The position numbers and the translations under genes are program-made. A stretch of DNA of 64,000 bases from contig VXQO01000134.1 of the NCBI GenBank assembly GCA_009838975.1, positions 62,001-126,000 of the forward strand, in the 5' to 3' direction. The notes beneath the pieces are model-generated. The model did not search any database. It saw nothing but the letters and a program-made list of their open reading frames with translations, and was not told the origin of the DNA. Source of the stretch: Gemmatimonadota bacterium (GTDB taxonomy: Bacteria; Gemmatimonadota; Gemmatimonadetes; Longimicrobiales; Gaopeijiaceae). Every line of letters begins with the position of its first letter. Positions within the stretch are counted from its first letter, which is position 1. Of the stretch, positions 28,501 through 37,898 are shown piece by piece.

Positions 28501-29577
28501 TCAGAAGTGTCCTGCGGACCCCACTGTCTCCGGGAGCCGCGCCAGGGAACGATCGATCGCCTCCGCGATCGGGCCACACTGGCGGATCAGACGCTCGAAC
28601 TGCTCGGGGTACAGGCTCTGCGCACCGTCGGACAGGGCCTCGGGCGGGTTCGGATGCACCTCGATGATCAGGCCGTCCGCCCCCACCGCCACCGCAGCCC
28701 GGGCCATGGGTGTGACCTTGTCGCGCACGCCGGTCCCGTGACTGGGATCGGCGATTACCGGCAGGTGGGTCAAGGACTTGACGAGCGGTATGGCTGTCAG
28801 GTCCAGCAAGTTGCGCGTCCGCGTGTCGAAGCTGCGCACTCCGCGCTCGCAGAGGATGACATGGGGATTCCCCTCGCTGAGCAGGTATTCCGCCGCGAGG
28901 AGCAGCTCCGTGATCGTCGCCGACATGCCCCGCTTGAGGAGAACCGGTCGTCCGGAGCGGCCGGCCCGCTTCAGGAGCGGATAGTTCTGCATGTTGCGCG
29001 CACCGATCTGGATCACATCGGCGTACTCGGCCACCAGAGCCACGCCCTCCGGTTCGACCGCCTCGGTCACGACTGCGAGGCCGGTCTCCTCGCGGGCCTC
29101 GGCGAGGAGTTCCAGGCCCTTGGGGCCGAGACCCTGGAACGAATAGGGCGAGGTGCGCGGCTTGAACGCTCCACCCCGCAGCGCACTCGCGCCGGCGTCC
29201 CTGACCCTTGCCGCGATGTCCAGGATCTGCTCCCGCCCCTCGACCGCGCACGGGCCCGCGATCACCACCACTTCCCGGCCCCCGATCACGACTCCGTTGC
29301 CGATGTCAACCAGGGTGTCCTCGTCCCGCCATTCGCGCGAAACCTGCTTGTAGGGCTGGCTCACCTTGATGAGTTCCCGCACGCCCGGGAGTCCGGCCAG
29401 GCGGGCCGACTCGACCCTGCCGTCGTTGCCGACCAGCCCGATCGCGGTGCGTTGTCTGCCGGGCATCGGCTTCGCGCCGTATCCCATGTCCGAAATCGTA
29501 TCGACGACTCGCTGTATCTCTTCGGGCGTCGCCCGATGATCCATCACGATGAGCACGGTTTCGCCTTTCCGATGCAA
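28501..29577 (-). CDS. aroF: DAHP synthase, type I-beta with N-terminal regulatory domain
   Basis: First step of the shikimate pathway: condenses phosphoenolpyruvate and erythrose 4-phosphate. 358 residues. The N-terminal 70-90 residues form the ferredoxin-like regulatory domain of the Thermotoga-type enzyme, which confers Tyr/Phe feedback inhibition. The barrel carries [26 protein letters not shown] and DPSHGTG. The ATG at 29577 overlaps the preceding gene by 34 bases; a GTG at 29556 starting [10 protein letters not shown] is an equally likely start. Confidence 0.94.
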   Translation of the reverse strand: MHRKGETVLIVMDHRATPEEIQRVVDTISDMGYGAKPMPGRQRTAIGLVGNDGRVESARLAGLPGVRELIKVSQPYKQVSREWRDEDTLVDIGNGVVIGGREVVVIAGPCAVEGREQILDIAARVRDAGASALRGGAFKPRTSPYSFQGLGPKGLELLAEAREETGLAVVTEAVEPEGVALVAEYADVIQIGARNMQNYPLLKRAGRSGRPVLLKRGMSATITELLLAAEYLLSEGNPHVILCERGVRSFDTRTRNLLDLTAIPLVKSLTHLPVIADPSHGTGVRDKVTPMARAAVAVGADGLIIEVHPNPPEALSDGAQSLYPEQFERLIRQCGPIAEAIDRSLARLPETVGSAGHF

Positions 29578-30338
29578 AAGCCCTGACCGTCACGGGCACA
29601 GAACACGCGCCCGGAATAGCCGGCGTCGCGCACCAGTGCAGGGACGGCGTCGGCTTCAAGAGGTGGATAAAGGTGCGTGAGCAGGAGGGTACCCGGCTGT
29701 GCGCGGCGCGCCATGGCCGCCACCGAAGCGGGCGAAAGGTGGTTGTTCGCGGGAGGCGGGTCGGCGTACGCGCACTCGCTCACGAGAAGATCCACGCCCG
29801 CGAAGAACGCCCCAAGCGCCGGATCGGGTCCCGTATCTCCGGTATACCCGATCGACCCGCCTTCGGTGTCCACGCGCACCGCCACCGAGACCTCCGCATG
29901 AGGTGTCGGAAGGAAGCTCAGCCGCAGGGACGCCTCCGCTTCGGTCCAGGTCGCCTGTGTGTCGATCTCCTCATACACGACCGTGAAGCCGGGGGCGACG
30001 ATGAAGTCACCGTGCGCGGCACGCAAGGCCTCCGTGCGGACCCGCAGGCCGGGGGGACCCAGAATGTGCAGCGGCCGGCCGCGTGGCGAAGGAGCCGCCC
30101 ACTTCAAGGCGAAGAGCAGGTGCGGAAGGTCGCCGATGTGGTCGGTGTGATAGTGCGTCAGGACGACGTGGCTGATCTTCCACCAGGGCTTGCCGAGACG
30201 GGCCAGTCCGTGAACCGCACCGGGGCCCACGTCGAGTAGAAGCATATCGGAACCGCTCTCGACCAGGTGACAGGGGCTGGTGCGATCCGCCGACGGAACC
30301 AGCGTTCCCGATCCAATGACCGTCAACCGGGCGGTCAT
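29544..30338 (-). CDS. Metallo-beta-lactamase-fold hydrolase, RNase Z-like
   Basis: 264 residues. The zinc-binding motif [24 protein letters not shown] and NHLS follow the RNase Z/ElaC branch of the superfamily. It lacks an obvious RNase Z exosite arm, so it may act on another phosphodiester or ester substrate. Its ATG overlaps the smc stop by four bases, and it overlaps aroF at the other end. tRNA 3' processing is possible, since the tRNA-Gln gene here lacks an encoded CCA. Confidence 0.82.
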   Translation of the reverse strand: MTARLTVIGSGTLVPSADRTSPCHLVESGSDMLLLDVGPGAVHGLARLGKPWWKISHVVLTHYHTDHIGDLPHLLFALKWAAPSPRGRPLHILGPPGLRVRTEALRAAHGDFIVAPGFTVVYEEIDTQATWTEAEASLRLSFLPTPHAEVSVAVRVDTEGGSIGYTGDTGPDPALGAFFAGVDLLVSECAYADPPPANNHLSPASVAAMARRAQPGTLLLTHLYPPLEADAVPALVRDAGYSGRVFCARDGQGFCIGKAKPCSS

Positions 30339-33300
30339 GCGGTTGTTCCGGATGCCTCGGCCGGAGACTCGAGGCGCACGCCCACGATCGACGAAACCCC
30401 GGGCTCCTCCATCGTCACCCCGTAGATCCAGTCGGCCGCCGCGATCGTGCGTGGACTGTGGGTGATCACCACGAACTGGGTCTGCGACTTGAACCCCTGA
30501 AGCAACCGGATGAAACGCCCGATGTTGGAGTCGTCGAGCGGCGCGTCCACCTCGTCCAGAACACAGAACGGGCTCGGTTTGACGAGGTAGATCCCGAAGA
30601 GCAGCGAAAGCGCCGTAAGCGCCCGCTCACCCCCCGAAAGCAGGTCGATCCTCTGGGTGCGCTTGCCCTTCGGTGCCGCGTGGATCTCCACCGGGGATTC
30701 GAGCGGTTCCTCCGGGTTGGAGAGACGAAGATCCGCCCGACCGCCGCTGAACAGATGTTGAAAGGTCGACCGGAAGTTCTCCGTGATCGCCTCGAACGTG
30801 TCCATGAAGAGTGTGGTGGCGGTTGCGTTGATCCGACGGATTGCGGACCGGAGGTCGTCTCGCGCAGTAGCCAGATCATCACGCTGGCGGACCAGGAATT
30901 CGAGGCGGGCGCTCTCCTCCGCGTGCTCCTCGACCGCGAGCATGTTCACCGGTCCGATTCGCTCCAGTGCCCGGACAATCTCCTGCAGTTCGTCCCTGAG
31001 CGCCCCGGTGTCGCCCTCGACCCTGTGTGCCTCGTCGAACAGCGCTTCCACGGGCCTGCCCCACTCCGCTTCCAGGCGCTCCCCGATCCGGGCCGCCCGA
31101 TTGCGAATGTCCTGCTCCGTCATCTCGAGCTGGTGTCTCCGTCCGACCGCCTCCCGCTCCTTGCCGCGCATCTCCTTCAGACGGCGCTCGGCTTCGGCAA
31201 CCGCTGCCGAGGCGTTGCCGAGAACCCGGTCCTGTTCCGACAGCAGCGCCTTCAGTTCGTCACGCTTCGAGAACAGGCCTTCGAGCGCGTCCCTCCCTTC
31301 GTTCCGCGCGGCGCGAATCCGGACGGACTCCCCGGTGAGCGCGTCCTGCTCCCCCGCGAGGTCGACAAGACGCGCCACCGTGCTCTCCAGCGTCGTGCGA
31401 GCGTCTCCCAACTGCCCGTCGAGTCTCTCCAGCCGGCTCTCTAGCCGCGCGGAACGGATCGTCACCTCTGAAGCGGACTCGCGCACATGTTCCCACTCGG
31501 CCTCCACCGCGGCGAGCACCTCGCGCGACTCCTGCACACGGTCCGTCACCGACACCTCCTCGTCGCGGAGCCGGCTCCGTTCGGCCTCCGCCTGACGCTC
31601 CCTTCCCAGCGCCCGGTCCCGGGAGGCGCGAGTCTCAACAAGCCTGTGCTGGGTTTCCTCCTGGTGACGGGACAGCCGCTCCCGCCGCTCACCCTGCGTC
31701 GTCGCTTCGGACTCGGCGGCTCTGGCTTCGTCTCGAGCGGCCAGCACCTGGTCGGAGGCCCGGTCCGCCTCGGCTTCGGCGCCCTCTCGTTCCTCCTCGC
31801 AGCCGAGTCGAACCTCTCTGGCCTCATCCAGCATCTTCCTCGCCAGCTCGCACTCGGCGGACAGGGACTCGATCCGTCCCCGGCGTTCCAGACCGCCCTC
31901 CACACCGATGTCGGGAAGCAGGTGGCAGACGCCCCGTACATCCGTCCAGCCGCCACCGTCCCCGGCATCCGCCCCCCCGAGGAACGCCTTCACCCACGGC
32001 GCCCCGTCCCCGGCCGCGGTCACGCCGGCGGGAAGCGGCCCCAGAGGCGCCGGCACCGCGTCGAGAGGCAAGAGCCGAAGGGCGGCCCGACGTTCTGCGT
32101 TGCCTTCGTACCAGCGCGTGATGCGCTCCACATCGCCCCGTCCGTGCACCACCAGCGCCGATCCGCAGGGTCCGAGCAGTGCGTCCACGGCGCGAGCAGC
32201 GGTGCCCGAGACCCGCACGAAATCCGACAGCTCTCCTCGAATCGCCTCGGGGAACGCCTGGCGCGCCGCCGCTGCCATCGACGCCACCCCTTCGTCCGAC
32301 CCGGCCAGCCCTTTCAGTGCCGCAAGCTCCGCCTCAAGAGCGGACAGTTGAGTCTCGGCCCGCATTTCCTCGGCCCGCGCGGACGCGAGACGCCCCCGCA
32401 CCATGGCCAGACGCCGGCGGGAGGCCTCGAAATGGCGGGTCGCCTGCTCGGCTGCTCTTGTCGCGACGGTCCGCCGGTCCGCGAACAGGTCGCGCTGCGA
32501 CTCGACCTCCCTGAGCGCCCCTGCTCCCTGACGGGCATCCCGCGCCAGACGTTCGAGCCTGCGCGCCAGCTCGGCCGCCTGAAGCCGTGCACTGTCGCGG
32601 TCCCCCTCGAGGCGAGCCATGCGTGCGGCAACGCTCCTGCTCGCCTCCTCCAACGTGCGTGTCTCGGCCCTGGCTTCATCCACCCTCGTCCGGACTTCGT
32701 CGGCAGCCTGCTTTCGTTCTGTAAGGTCTACTTGTAAAGATGTAAAGAACAGTTTACATTCTGACCTCAGATCTTCCAGCACAGCCAATTCATCCTTCGC
32801 GCTGGCGCGCAACGCGGTCACCGACTGTCGTTCCTCGGCGATCTGCGCAAGGCGGCGCCTGCCGTTGGCCAGGCGCTCGTCCGCGACTGCTACCTCCGTC
32901 TCGATCCGGGAGAGTTCGGAGCCGACGGCGTCCAGCCGTTCTGCACAGGCCACCCTCGTCTTCTCGGCTTCCAGCTGCTCGAGCCGGGTCCGTTCGAGCC
33001 CGGTCTCCGCAGCGGTCAGGGCCGCCGCCATCCCCGCCGACTCCTCGCGGTCCGACTGCAGGTCGGCCTTCAATCGCGACAGGTGAAGATCGAGCTCGTC
33101 GAGTTCCACCCGTGCGACCGCGACCTCGACCGCCAGGCGCCGCTCCCGCAGCTCGCGATGGCGCTGCGCCTTTCCCTTCTGGCGCGCCAGCGAGCGGACC
33201 TTGGTCCGTACCTCCGCGATGACGTCCTCGACCCGCTGGAGATCGACCTCCGCCGTCTCGAGGCGTCGAATGGCGGCGCGGCGCCGCTCCTTGTACTTCC

Positions 33301-33802
33301 CGATCCCGGCAGCTTCCTCGAAGAGTGAACGGCGTTCGTCGGTGCGTTCCGAGAGAATCGCATCGATCATCCGGATCTCGATCACCGAGTAGGCGTTGGC
33401 ACCCAGACCGGTGTCGCGGCACAGATCGACGATATCCCGCAGGCGACACGCGGAGCGATTGAGCCGGTAGTCGCTTCCACCGTCCCGATACACCGTCCTG
33501 GCGATCTCCACCTCCTCGAACGGGATGGCGAGCGCTCCGTCGTCGTTGTTGACGACCATGGAGACCGAGCCGCGGTTCACCGGACGCCTCGAAGCCGTGC
33601 CCTGGAAGATCACCTCTTCCATCTTGGCCCCCCGGATCGCGGTGGGTCGCTGCTCTCCGAGGACCCAGCGGACGGCATCACCGATGTTGGATTTGCCGCA
33701 CCCGTTGGGGCCGACGATCGCGGTGATGCCCTCGTGGAATTCCACGCGCGTGGAATCCGCGAAGGACTTGAAGCCGTGGAGCCGGAGGGACTTGAGCTTC
33801 AT
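30335..33802 (-). CDS. smc: Chromosome partition protein Smc
   Basis: Condensin ATPase, 1155 residues. Walker A GPNGCGKSNIGDAV near the N-terminus, two long coiled coils around a hinge at about 500-640, the ABC signature LLSGGERALTALSLLF and Walker B FCVLDEVDAPLDDSN at the C-terminus. scpA and scpB are not in the window. The gene overlaps both rsfS and the MBL gene by four bases. Confidence 0.97.
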   Translation of the reverse strand: MKLKSLRLHGFKSFADSTRVEFHEGITAIVGPNGCGKSNIGDAVRWVLGEQRPTAIRGAKMEEVIFQGTASRRPVNRGSVSMVVNNDDGALAIPFEEVEIARTVYRDGGSDYRLNRSACRLRDIVDLCRDTGLGANAYSVIEIRMIDAILSERTDERRSLFEEAAGIGKYKERRRAAIRRLETAEVDLQRVEDVIAEVRTKVRSLARQKGKAQRHRELRERRLAVEVAVARVELDELDLHLSRLKADLQSDREESAGMAAALTAAETGLERTRLEQLEAEKTRVACAERLDAVGSELSRIETEVAVADERLANGRRRLAQIAEERQSVTALRASAKDELAVLEDLRSECKLFFTSLQVDLTERKQAADEVRTRVDEARAETRTLEEASRSVAARMARLEGDRDSARLQAAELARRLERLARDARQGAGALREVESQRDLFADRRTVATRAAEQATRHFEASRRRLAMVRGRLASARAEEMRAETQLSALEAELAALKGLAGSDEGVASMAAAARQAFPEAIRGELSDFVRVSGTAARAVDALLGPCGSALVVHGRGDVERITRWYEGNAERRAALRLLPLDAVPAPLGPLPAGVTAAGDGAPWVKAFLGGADAGDGGGWTDVRGVCHLLPDIGVEGGLERRGRIESLSAECELARKMLDEAREVRLGCEEEREGAEAEADRASDQVLAARDEARAAESEATTQGERRERLSRHQEETQHRLVETRASRDRALGRERQAEAERSRLRDEEVSVTDRVQESREVLAAVEAEWEHVRESASEVTIRSARLESRLERLDGQLGDARTTLESTVARLVDLAGEQDALTGESVRIRAARNEGRDALEGLFSKRDELKALLSEQDRVLGNASAAVAEAERRLKEMRGKEREAVGRRHQLEMTEQDIRNRAARIGERLEAEWGRPVEALFDEAHRVEGDTGALRDELQEIVRALERIGPVNMLAVEEHAEESARLEFLVRQRDDLATARDDLRSAIRRINATATTLFMDTFEAITENFRSTFQHLFSGGRADLRLSNPEEPLESPVEIHAAPKGKRTQRIDLLSGGERALTALSLLFGIYLVKPSPFCVLDEVDAPLDDSNIGRFIRLLQGFKSQTQFVVITHSPRTIAAADWIYGVTMEEPGVSSIVGVRLESPAEASGTTA

Positions 33803-34173
33803 GGGGCCGACGAATCGGGGAACGGCATCGAGCGCGCGTCGCCCCAGAGCGCCTCCAGGCGGTAGAAGTCGCGGACGGACGGATGAAAGACGTGGACGAC
33901 ATGGTCGATGTAGTCGAGCAGGACCCAGCGACCCTCGTCCAGTCCTTCGATATGCTCCGGGCGATTCCCGTCCCCCCTGGCCGAGTCGAGGATGTGTTCG
34001 GCGATCGCGCGTACGTGAATGTCGGAACGCCCTGTCGCGATCACGAAGAAGTCGGTCGCGCTCGACAGATCACGCAGATCCAGCACCGTGACGTCGACGG
34101 CCTTTCTGTCGAGGGCGTAGTCGGCCGCCTTGCGCACCTCCGACGGCATCTCGAGGTCGGCCGATCCGTTCAC
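33799..34173 (-). CDS. rsfS: Ribosomal silencing factor RsfS
   Basis: Binds uL14 and blocks subunit joining in starvation. 124 residues from a GTG start. The conserved KAVDVTVLDLRDLSSATDFFVIATGRSD-type core and the W-x-LLDY-IDHVVHVFHP segment are present. Usually beside nadD; here it lies between rplI (13 bases) and smc (four-base overlap). Confidence 0.92.
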   Translation of the reverse strand: MNGSADLEMPSEVRKAADYALDRKAVDVTVLDLRDLSSATDFFVIATGRSDIHVRAIAEHILDSARGDGNRPEHIEGLDEGRWVLLDYIDHVVHVFHPSVRDFYRLEALWGDARSMPFPDSSAP

Positions 34174-34186
34174 GTTCAGGACGCGA

Positions 34187-34642
34187 TCAATCCTCTTCGG
34201 CCTCCACGATGACCTGCACTTCCGTCTCCACCCCGGCGTGCAGGCGCAGCGGGACGATGTGCTCGCCGATCGACTTGATCGGCTCGTCGAGCAGGACGGA
34301 CCGCTTGTCGAGTTCGAAGCCGATTTCCGATTCCTCCAGCCGATCGAAGATGTCCTTCATGCCCACGGAACCGAAGAGGGTGCCCTCCGGGCTCGCACGG
34401 GCCTTGAAGGTCAGGGTCACACCCTCCAGGCGCGACGCGCGACGGTTGGCTTCCAGATACGCTCGGCGGGCCCTTTCCTCGCCGATGCGACGTTCCTCCT
34501 CGATTCGCCGGACGTTCGCCTCGGTCGCCCTGTAGGCCAACCCCTTCGGGATCAGGAAATTGCGCGCATACCCGGGCTTGACCGTGACCAGGTCACCGGC
34601 CTGTCCCAGATGGGCCACTTTTTCACGAAGAATCAGTCTCAT
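34187..34642 (-). CDS. rplI: Ribosomal protein bL9
   Basis: 151 residues. N-terminal rRNA-binding domain with DLVTVKPGYARNFLIPKGLA, a long connecting helix and a C-terminal domain. It follows the fused rpsF-rpsR gene by 31 bases, the normal place for rplI in the S6-S18-L9 operon. Confidence 0.96.
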   Translation of the reverse strand: MRLILREKVAHLGQAGDLVTVKPGYARNFLIPKGLAYRATEANVRRIEEERRIGEERARRAYLEANRRASRLEGVTLTFKARASPEGTLFGSVGMKDIFDRLEESEIGFELDKRSVLLDEPIKSIGEHIVPLRLHAGVETEVQVIVEAEED

Positions 34643-34673
34643 TGGTTGCTCCGGTTCGGATGCTGCACGGACC

Positions 34674-35363
34674 TCAGGCCTCGTGATCCCTGATGTACGG
34701 GAGAAGCGCGAGGTGCCGCGCGCGCTTCACGGCGACTCCAAGCTGCCTCTGGAAGCGGGCCGTGACCTTCGTCGTGCGCTTCGGCAGGATCTTGCCCTGC
34801 TCGGTGAGGAAGCGGGACAGGGTCGTGACGTCCTTGTAGTTGAGGAGAACGATCGGCGGCCCCTCGTGGCGCCGGCGACGCCCGCGGGCACCGGAGAACA
34901 CCGGCGGGCCCGAAGGCTGCGCCTCCTCCGGCGCTTCCGCTTCCGTCTCTTCACCGCTGCCGCCGTCGCCCTCCGCGTCCGAAGCAGGCTCTTCTTCGGC
35001 TTCCTGCGGGGGCGGCTCCGAGTCGGCATCCTCCGCGGCCGGCTTCTGCGGCCGTTCGGCGAGGACCGAGGCACCCGAGCTGGGCTGCCCTTCGTTGAGC
35101 ACGATCAGGTAGCGCATCATCTCCTCGTCGAGCTTGAGGAGGCGCTCGAACTCCGGGAGGCCGACCGGGTCGGCGGTCACGTGGACGATCACGTAGTACC
35201 CGGTGCCGGCCTTGCGGATCGGGTAGGCGAGCGGCCGCACGCCCCAGTGGTCGACGGTATTGACTTCCCCGCCCAGGGCGGCGTGGAAGGTATCGAGCTT
35301 GGCGTCTACGGCTTCCCGACTCAGAGCCGAGTCGAGGATATAGACGATTTCGTATTCTCTCAT
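34674..35363 (-). CDS. rpsF-rpsR: Fused ribosomal proteins bS6 and bS18
   Basis: One 229-codon frame encodes both proteins. Residues 1-93 are bS6 ([31 protein letters not shown]). Residues 94-155 form a Pro/Glu/Ser-rich acidic linker. Residues 156-229 are bS18 ([41 protein letters not shown]). There is no stop codon or internal ATG between them. An internal GTG (34899-34901) could start bS18 alone, but the nearest Shine-Dalgarno-like sequence, GGAGGAGG, is 20 bases away. bS6 and bS18 form a heterodimer on the 30S platform, so fusion is structurally reasonable. The ssb gene usually found between them is missing. I chose the ATG at 35363 because bS6 homology starts there. Confidence 0.93.
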   Translation of the reverse strand: MREYEIVYILDSALSREAVDAKLDTFHAALGGEVNTVDHWGVRPLAYPIRKAGTGYYVIVHVTADPVGLPEFERLLKLDEEMMRYLIVLNEGQPSSGASVLAERPQKPAAEDADSEPPPQEAEEEPASDAEGDGGSGEETEAEAPEEAQPSGPPVFSGARGRRRRHEGPPIVLLNYKDVTTLSRFLTEQGKILPKRTTKVTARFQRQLGVAVKRARHLALLPYIRDHEA

Positions 35364-35522
35364 TCGCGGGAACTCCCTTGGACCGCGGTGAACTACGGGC
35401 TCCGCTTCCCGGGCGGAGCGGGTACGGTTGTCAGCGAAATGTAGCACCTTGCCATCTGGCGCGGGAAGGCGACCTTGTGTACGCTACCTGCCTTACCCTG
35501 AACCCGAGAGGTCCCCTCGCAC

Positions 35523-36608
35523 ATGGACTTTGCGTTCGTAGGTGCTACGAGCAGCGAAACCTTCGGCTGGTTCGCCCGCGGCTTGCGGGAGGTGATGGAA
35601 TCGGAAGGCCACCGGTATATGGAGAACTCGGGTGACGCCAAGCTGGTTCTCAACTTCTTTCCGCCAACTCGGCCGAGGCCGGTGCGGCGGAAGGCCAACG
35701 CCGTGTTCGTCTGTGCGGTCACCGAGTTTCCGGCGCCCTTCACCGAGCACCTCTCCCAGGGTTATCCCTTCCTGCTGCGCTCGCTGGCCAACCTCGTGGC
35801 GGGGTTCGTCCCGTCGTCCGACGGCGGCGATACCGACATCCATTTCGTCACCCCGGAACAGGGCCACTATGTCGTGTCCGGCGGACTGGACCGGGAGAAC
35901 TTCTTCCGCGAGGTCTACGCGCGCATCGAGCCTCTGGCCGCCTCGACCCTCGTCATCGACAACATTTTCGAACCGGATCTCCCGGAGGAACTCTGGCAGG
36001 GCGACGACATCACCGAGTCGATCTACCGGGCCGGGAAGCACCTGGAGGGCCTCAACCTTCTTCCGGCGCCCTTCCCGATCCATGACTACCTGGCCGAGAG
36101 GGACCTGCGGCATCTGAAGCGGCTCTTCGGGATCGGGGGGCTCAGCTACGGCAACCTGTCGGCGCGCTACAACGACGAGTGGTTCTGGATGAGTGCGAGC
36201 GGGGTCGACAAGTCCAACCTGAAGGATATCGGGCAACACATTCTGATGGTCAAGGACTACGACGCCGAGCGGAACGGCATGCGGGTGAGCCACCCGCCCG
36301 GAGTCGAGCCGCGCCGGGTCTCGGTCGACGCGATCGAGCACTGGATGATCTATCGCGAGCACCCGGAGGTCGGGGCGATCCTGCACGTCCACGGCTGGAT
36401 CAACGGTGTTCCGTCGACCGAGTTCAACTACCCGTGCGGCACGCGCGAGCTGGGCCAGGCCGTCGCCGACATCGTCCGGGAATCGGACGATCCCAGCCGG
36501 TGCGTGGTGGGGCTGAAGAACCACGGCCTGACGATCACCGGGACCAGCCTCGACGAGATCTTCGAGCGGGTGGGTGCCCGGATCGTGCAGACGGTGCCGA
36601 TGAACTAG
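35523..36608 (+). CDS. Class II aldolase/adducin-like protein with extra N-terminal domain
   Basis: 361 residues, RBS-like GAGAGG upstream. The C-terminal half (about 185-361) is a class II aldolase fold: GGLSYGNLSARY, SASGVDKSNL, the zinc ligands H288 and H290 in ILHVHGW, H334 in LKNHGLT, and a Glu272 that aligns with the catalytic acid of fuculose-phosphate aldolase. The N-terminal 180 residues are unknown to me; they have an alpha/beta look (FAFVGATSSETF, AVFVCAVTEFP, STLVIDNIFEP). Substrate cannot be assigned. The 159-base region upstream, shared with the divergent rpsF-rpsR, must hold both promoters but none is clear. Confidence 0.85.
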   Translation: MDFAFVGATSSETFGWFARGLREVMESEGHRYMENSGDAKLVLNFFPPTRPRPVRRKANAVFVCAVTEFPAPFTEHLSQGYPFLLRSLANLVAGFVPSSDGGDTDIHFVTPEQGHYVVSGGLDRENFFREVYARIEPLAASTLVIDNIFEPDLPEELWQGDDITESIYRAGKHLEGLNLLPAPFPIHDYLAERDLRHLKRLFGIGGLSYGNLSARYNDEWFWMSASGVDKSNLKDIGQHILMVKDYDAERNGMRVSHPPGVEPRRVSVDAIEHWMIYREHPEVGAILHVHGWINGVPSTEFNYPCGTRELGQAVADIVRESDDPSRCVVGLKNHGLTITGTSLDEIFERVGARIVQTVPMN

Positions 36609-36618
36609 CGCGCGGATG

Positions 36619-36650
36619 GTCCCGCCCCCCGCCACGCGGAGAGGCGGGAC
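36619..36650. terminator. Hairpin between convergent genes
   Basis: GTCCCGCC (36619-36626) pairs perfectly with GGCGGGAC (36643-36650) across a 16-base loop. It lies between the stops of the aldolase-like gene and the M20 peptidase gene, so it could act in both directions. There is no T-run on either side, so it may only stabilise 3' ends. Confidence 0.5.
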
Positions 36651-36656
36651 TTCCGC

Positions 36657-37892
36657 TCAGTCGCGGCCGGTGCGCGCGGCGGTCTGCACCGCCGGCACCA
36701 GGTCCAGGTACTTCCCGTAGCCCCAGCGCGCCTCTGCCAGATCGAGCCGCTCGGTGTTGGTGTGGGCGTGGCGCTCCTCGCCCGGGGCAAAGCCGATGGT
36801 GGGGACGCCGCGCACTCCGCACGTCCAGCCGCCGTCGGTGGCAAAGGTCCAGGGTCGGACCCGGGCGGGTTTGCCGTTGCCGTTCCGGCTGCCCACCGCG
36901 CGGGCCGCCGCCGTGACGATGGGGTGGCCAGGATCCATGAGGAAGCCCGGGCTGAGGATGCGGCGTTCCTCTTCGACCCCGGTCCACGCGCGCTGGATCT
37001 GCGTGGCCAGGCGGAACTCGACGCCCGCTCCGCGCTGCTCTCCCTCTTGCGCATCGAACCGGTCCAGGTGGGGGCGGACCGCGTCGGCAAGGCGGCCCAG
37101 CAGGCTCTCTTCCGTGTCGACGGGGAGTATGCGCCAGTCGAGCGTGACCGTGACCCGGTCGGGGATGACGTTGAGGCTGGTGGGGACGGCGTCGATGCCG
37201 GTCGCCACCACCGAGGAGGCTCCCAGGACGTCGTCCGAGTCCTGGCGCGCGGCGAGGTCCCGCACGCCGGCAAGGATGGGAGGCACGAGATCGAAGGCGT
37301 TGTGGGCGCGTTCGGGCGCCGAAGCGTGGCCCGCCAGCCCCTGGGCGATGATCTCGACCTCGGCGCGCCCACGGTGCCCGATGGCGATGTCTCCCTGCGT
37401 CGACTCGCCGATGATCACCGCGTCGGGGCACAGCCCCCCGTCGAGACGGGTGAGGTGGTCCATGCCCCAGCCGCCGCGCTCCTCGTAGACGGGGTGCGCG
37501 ACGATGATGTCACCGGGTGCCCGGTCCCGCAGCGCCGCGGCCACGTGGGTCTGGATGGCAAGCGGACCCTTGATGTCCATGGCGCCGCGTCCATGCAGGA
37601 AGCCGTCCGCGATCACGCCGTCGAAGGGTGGGTACTCCCATTCCTCCGGATCTCCGGCGGCAACCATGTCGAGGTGTGCGCTGAGCATGACGGTCGGCCC
37701 GGCGCCTCCCCGCACGATCCCCACCACGCTGCCGAGGTCGTCGGTCCAGGCCTCGTCGTAGCCCAGTTTCTCCATTTCGGCGACGACGCGGCGCGCGAGT
37801 TCGCCCTCCTCTCCCGGCATCGAGGGAATGCGGATGAGGTCCTGCGCGAACGCCAGGGCGGCGTCGAACGATGCTCTCTCTGATGAGGTCAT
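36657..37892 (-). CDS. M20-family metallopeptidase / deacylase
   Basis: 411 residues. Typical two-metal hydrolase: [12 protein letters not shown] (His, Asp ligands), [10 protein letters not shown] (bridging Asp), [10 protein letters not shown] (catalytic Glu) and HTNTERLD near the C-terminus. The middle part is the dimerisation lid domain. Resembles ArgE/DapE/YgeY-type enzymes, but the substrate is not deducible. It lies six bases after hppA. Confidence 0.87.
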   Translation of the reverse strand: MTSSERASFDAALAFAQDLIRIPSMPGEEGELARRVVAEMEKLGYDEAWTDDLGSVVGIVRGGAGPTVMLSAHLDMVAAGDPEEWEYPPFDGVIADGFLHGRGAMDIKGPLAIQTHVAAALRDRAPGDIIVAHPVYEERGGWGMDHLTRLDGGLCPDAVIIGESTQGDIAIGHRGRAEVEIIAQGLAGHASAPERAHNAFDLVPPILAGVRDLAARQDSDDVLGASSVVATGIDAVPTSLNVIPDRVTVTLDWRILPVDTEESLLGRLADAVRPHLDRFDAQEGEQRGAGVEFRLATQIQRAWTGVEEERRILSPGFLMDPGHPIVTAAARAVGSRNGNGKPARVRPWTFATDGGWTCGVRGVPTIGFAPGEERHAHTNTERLDLAEARWGYGKYLDLVPAVQTAARTGRD

Positions 37893-37898
37893 TGCGGG

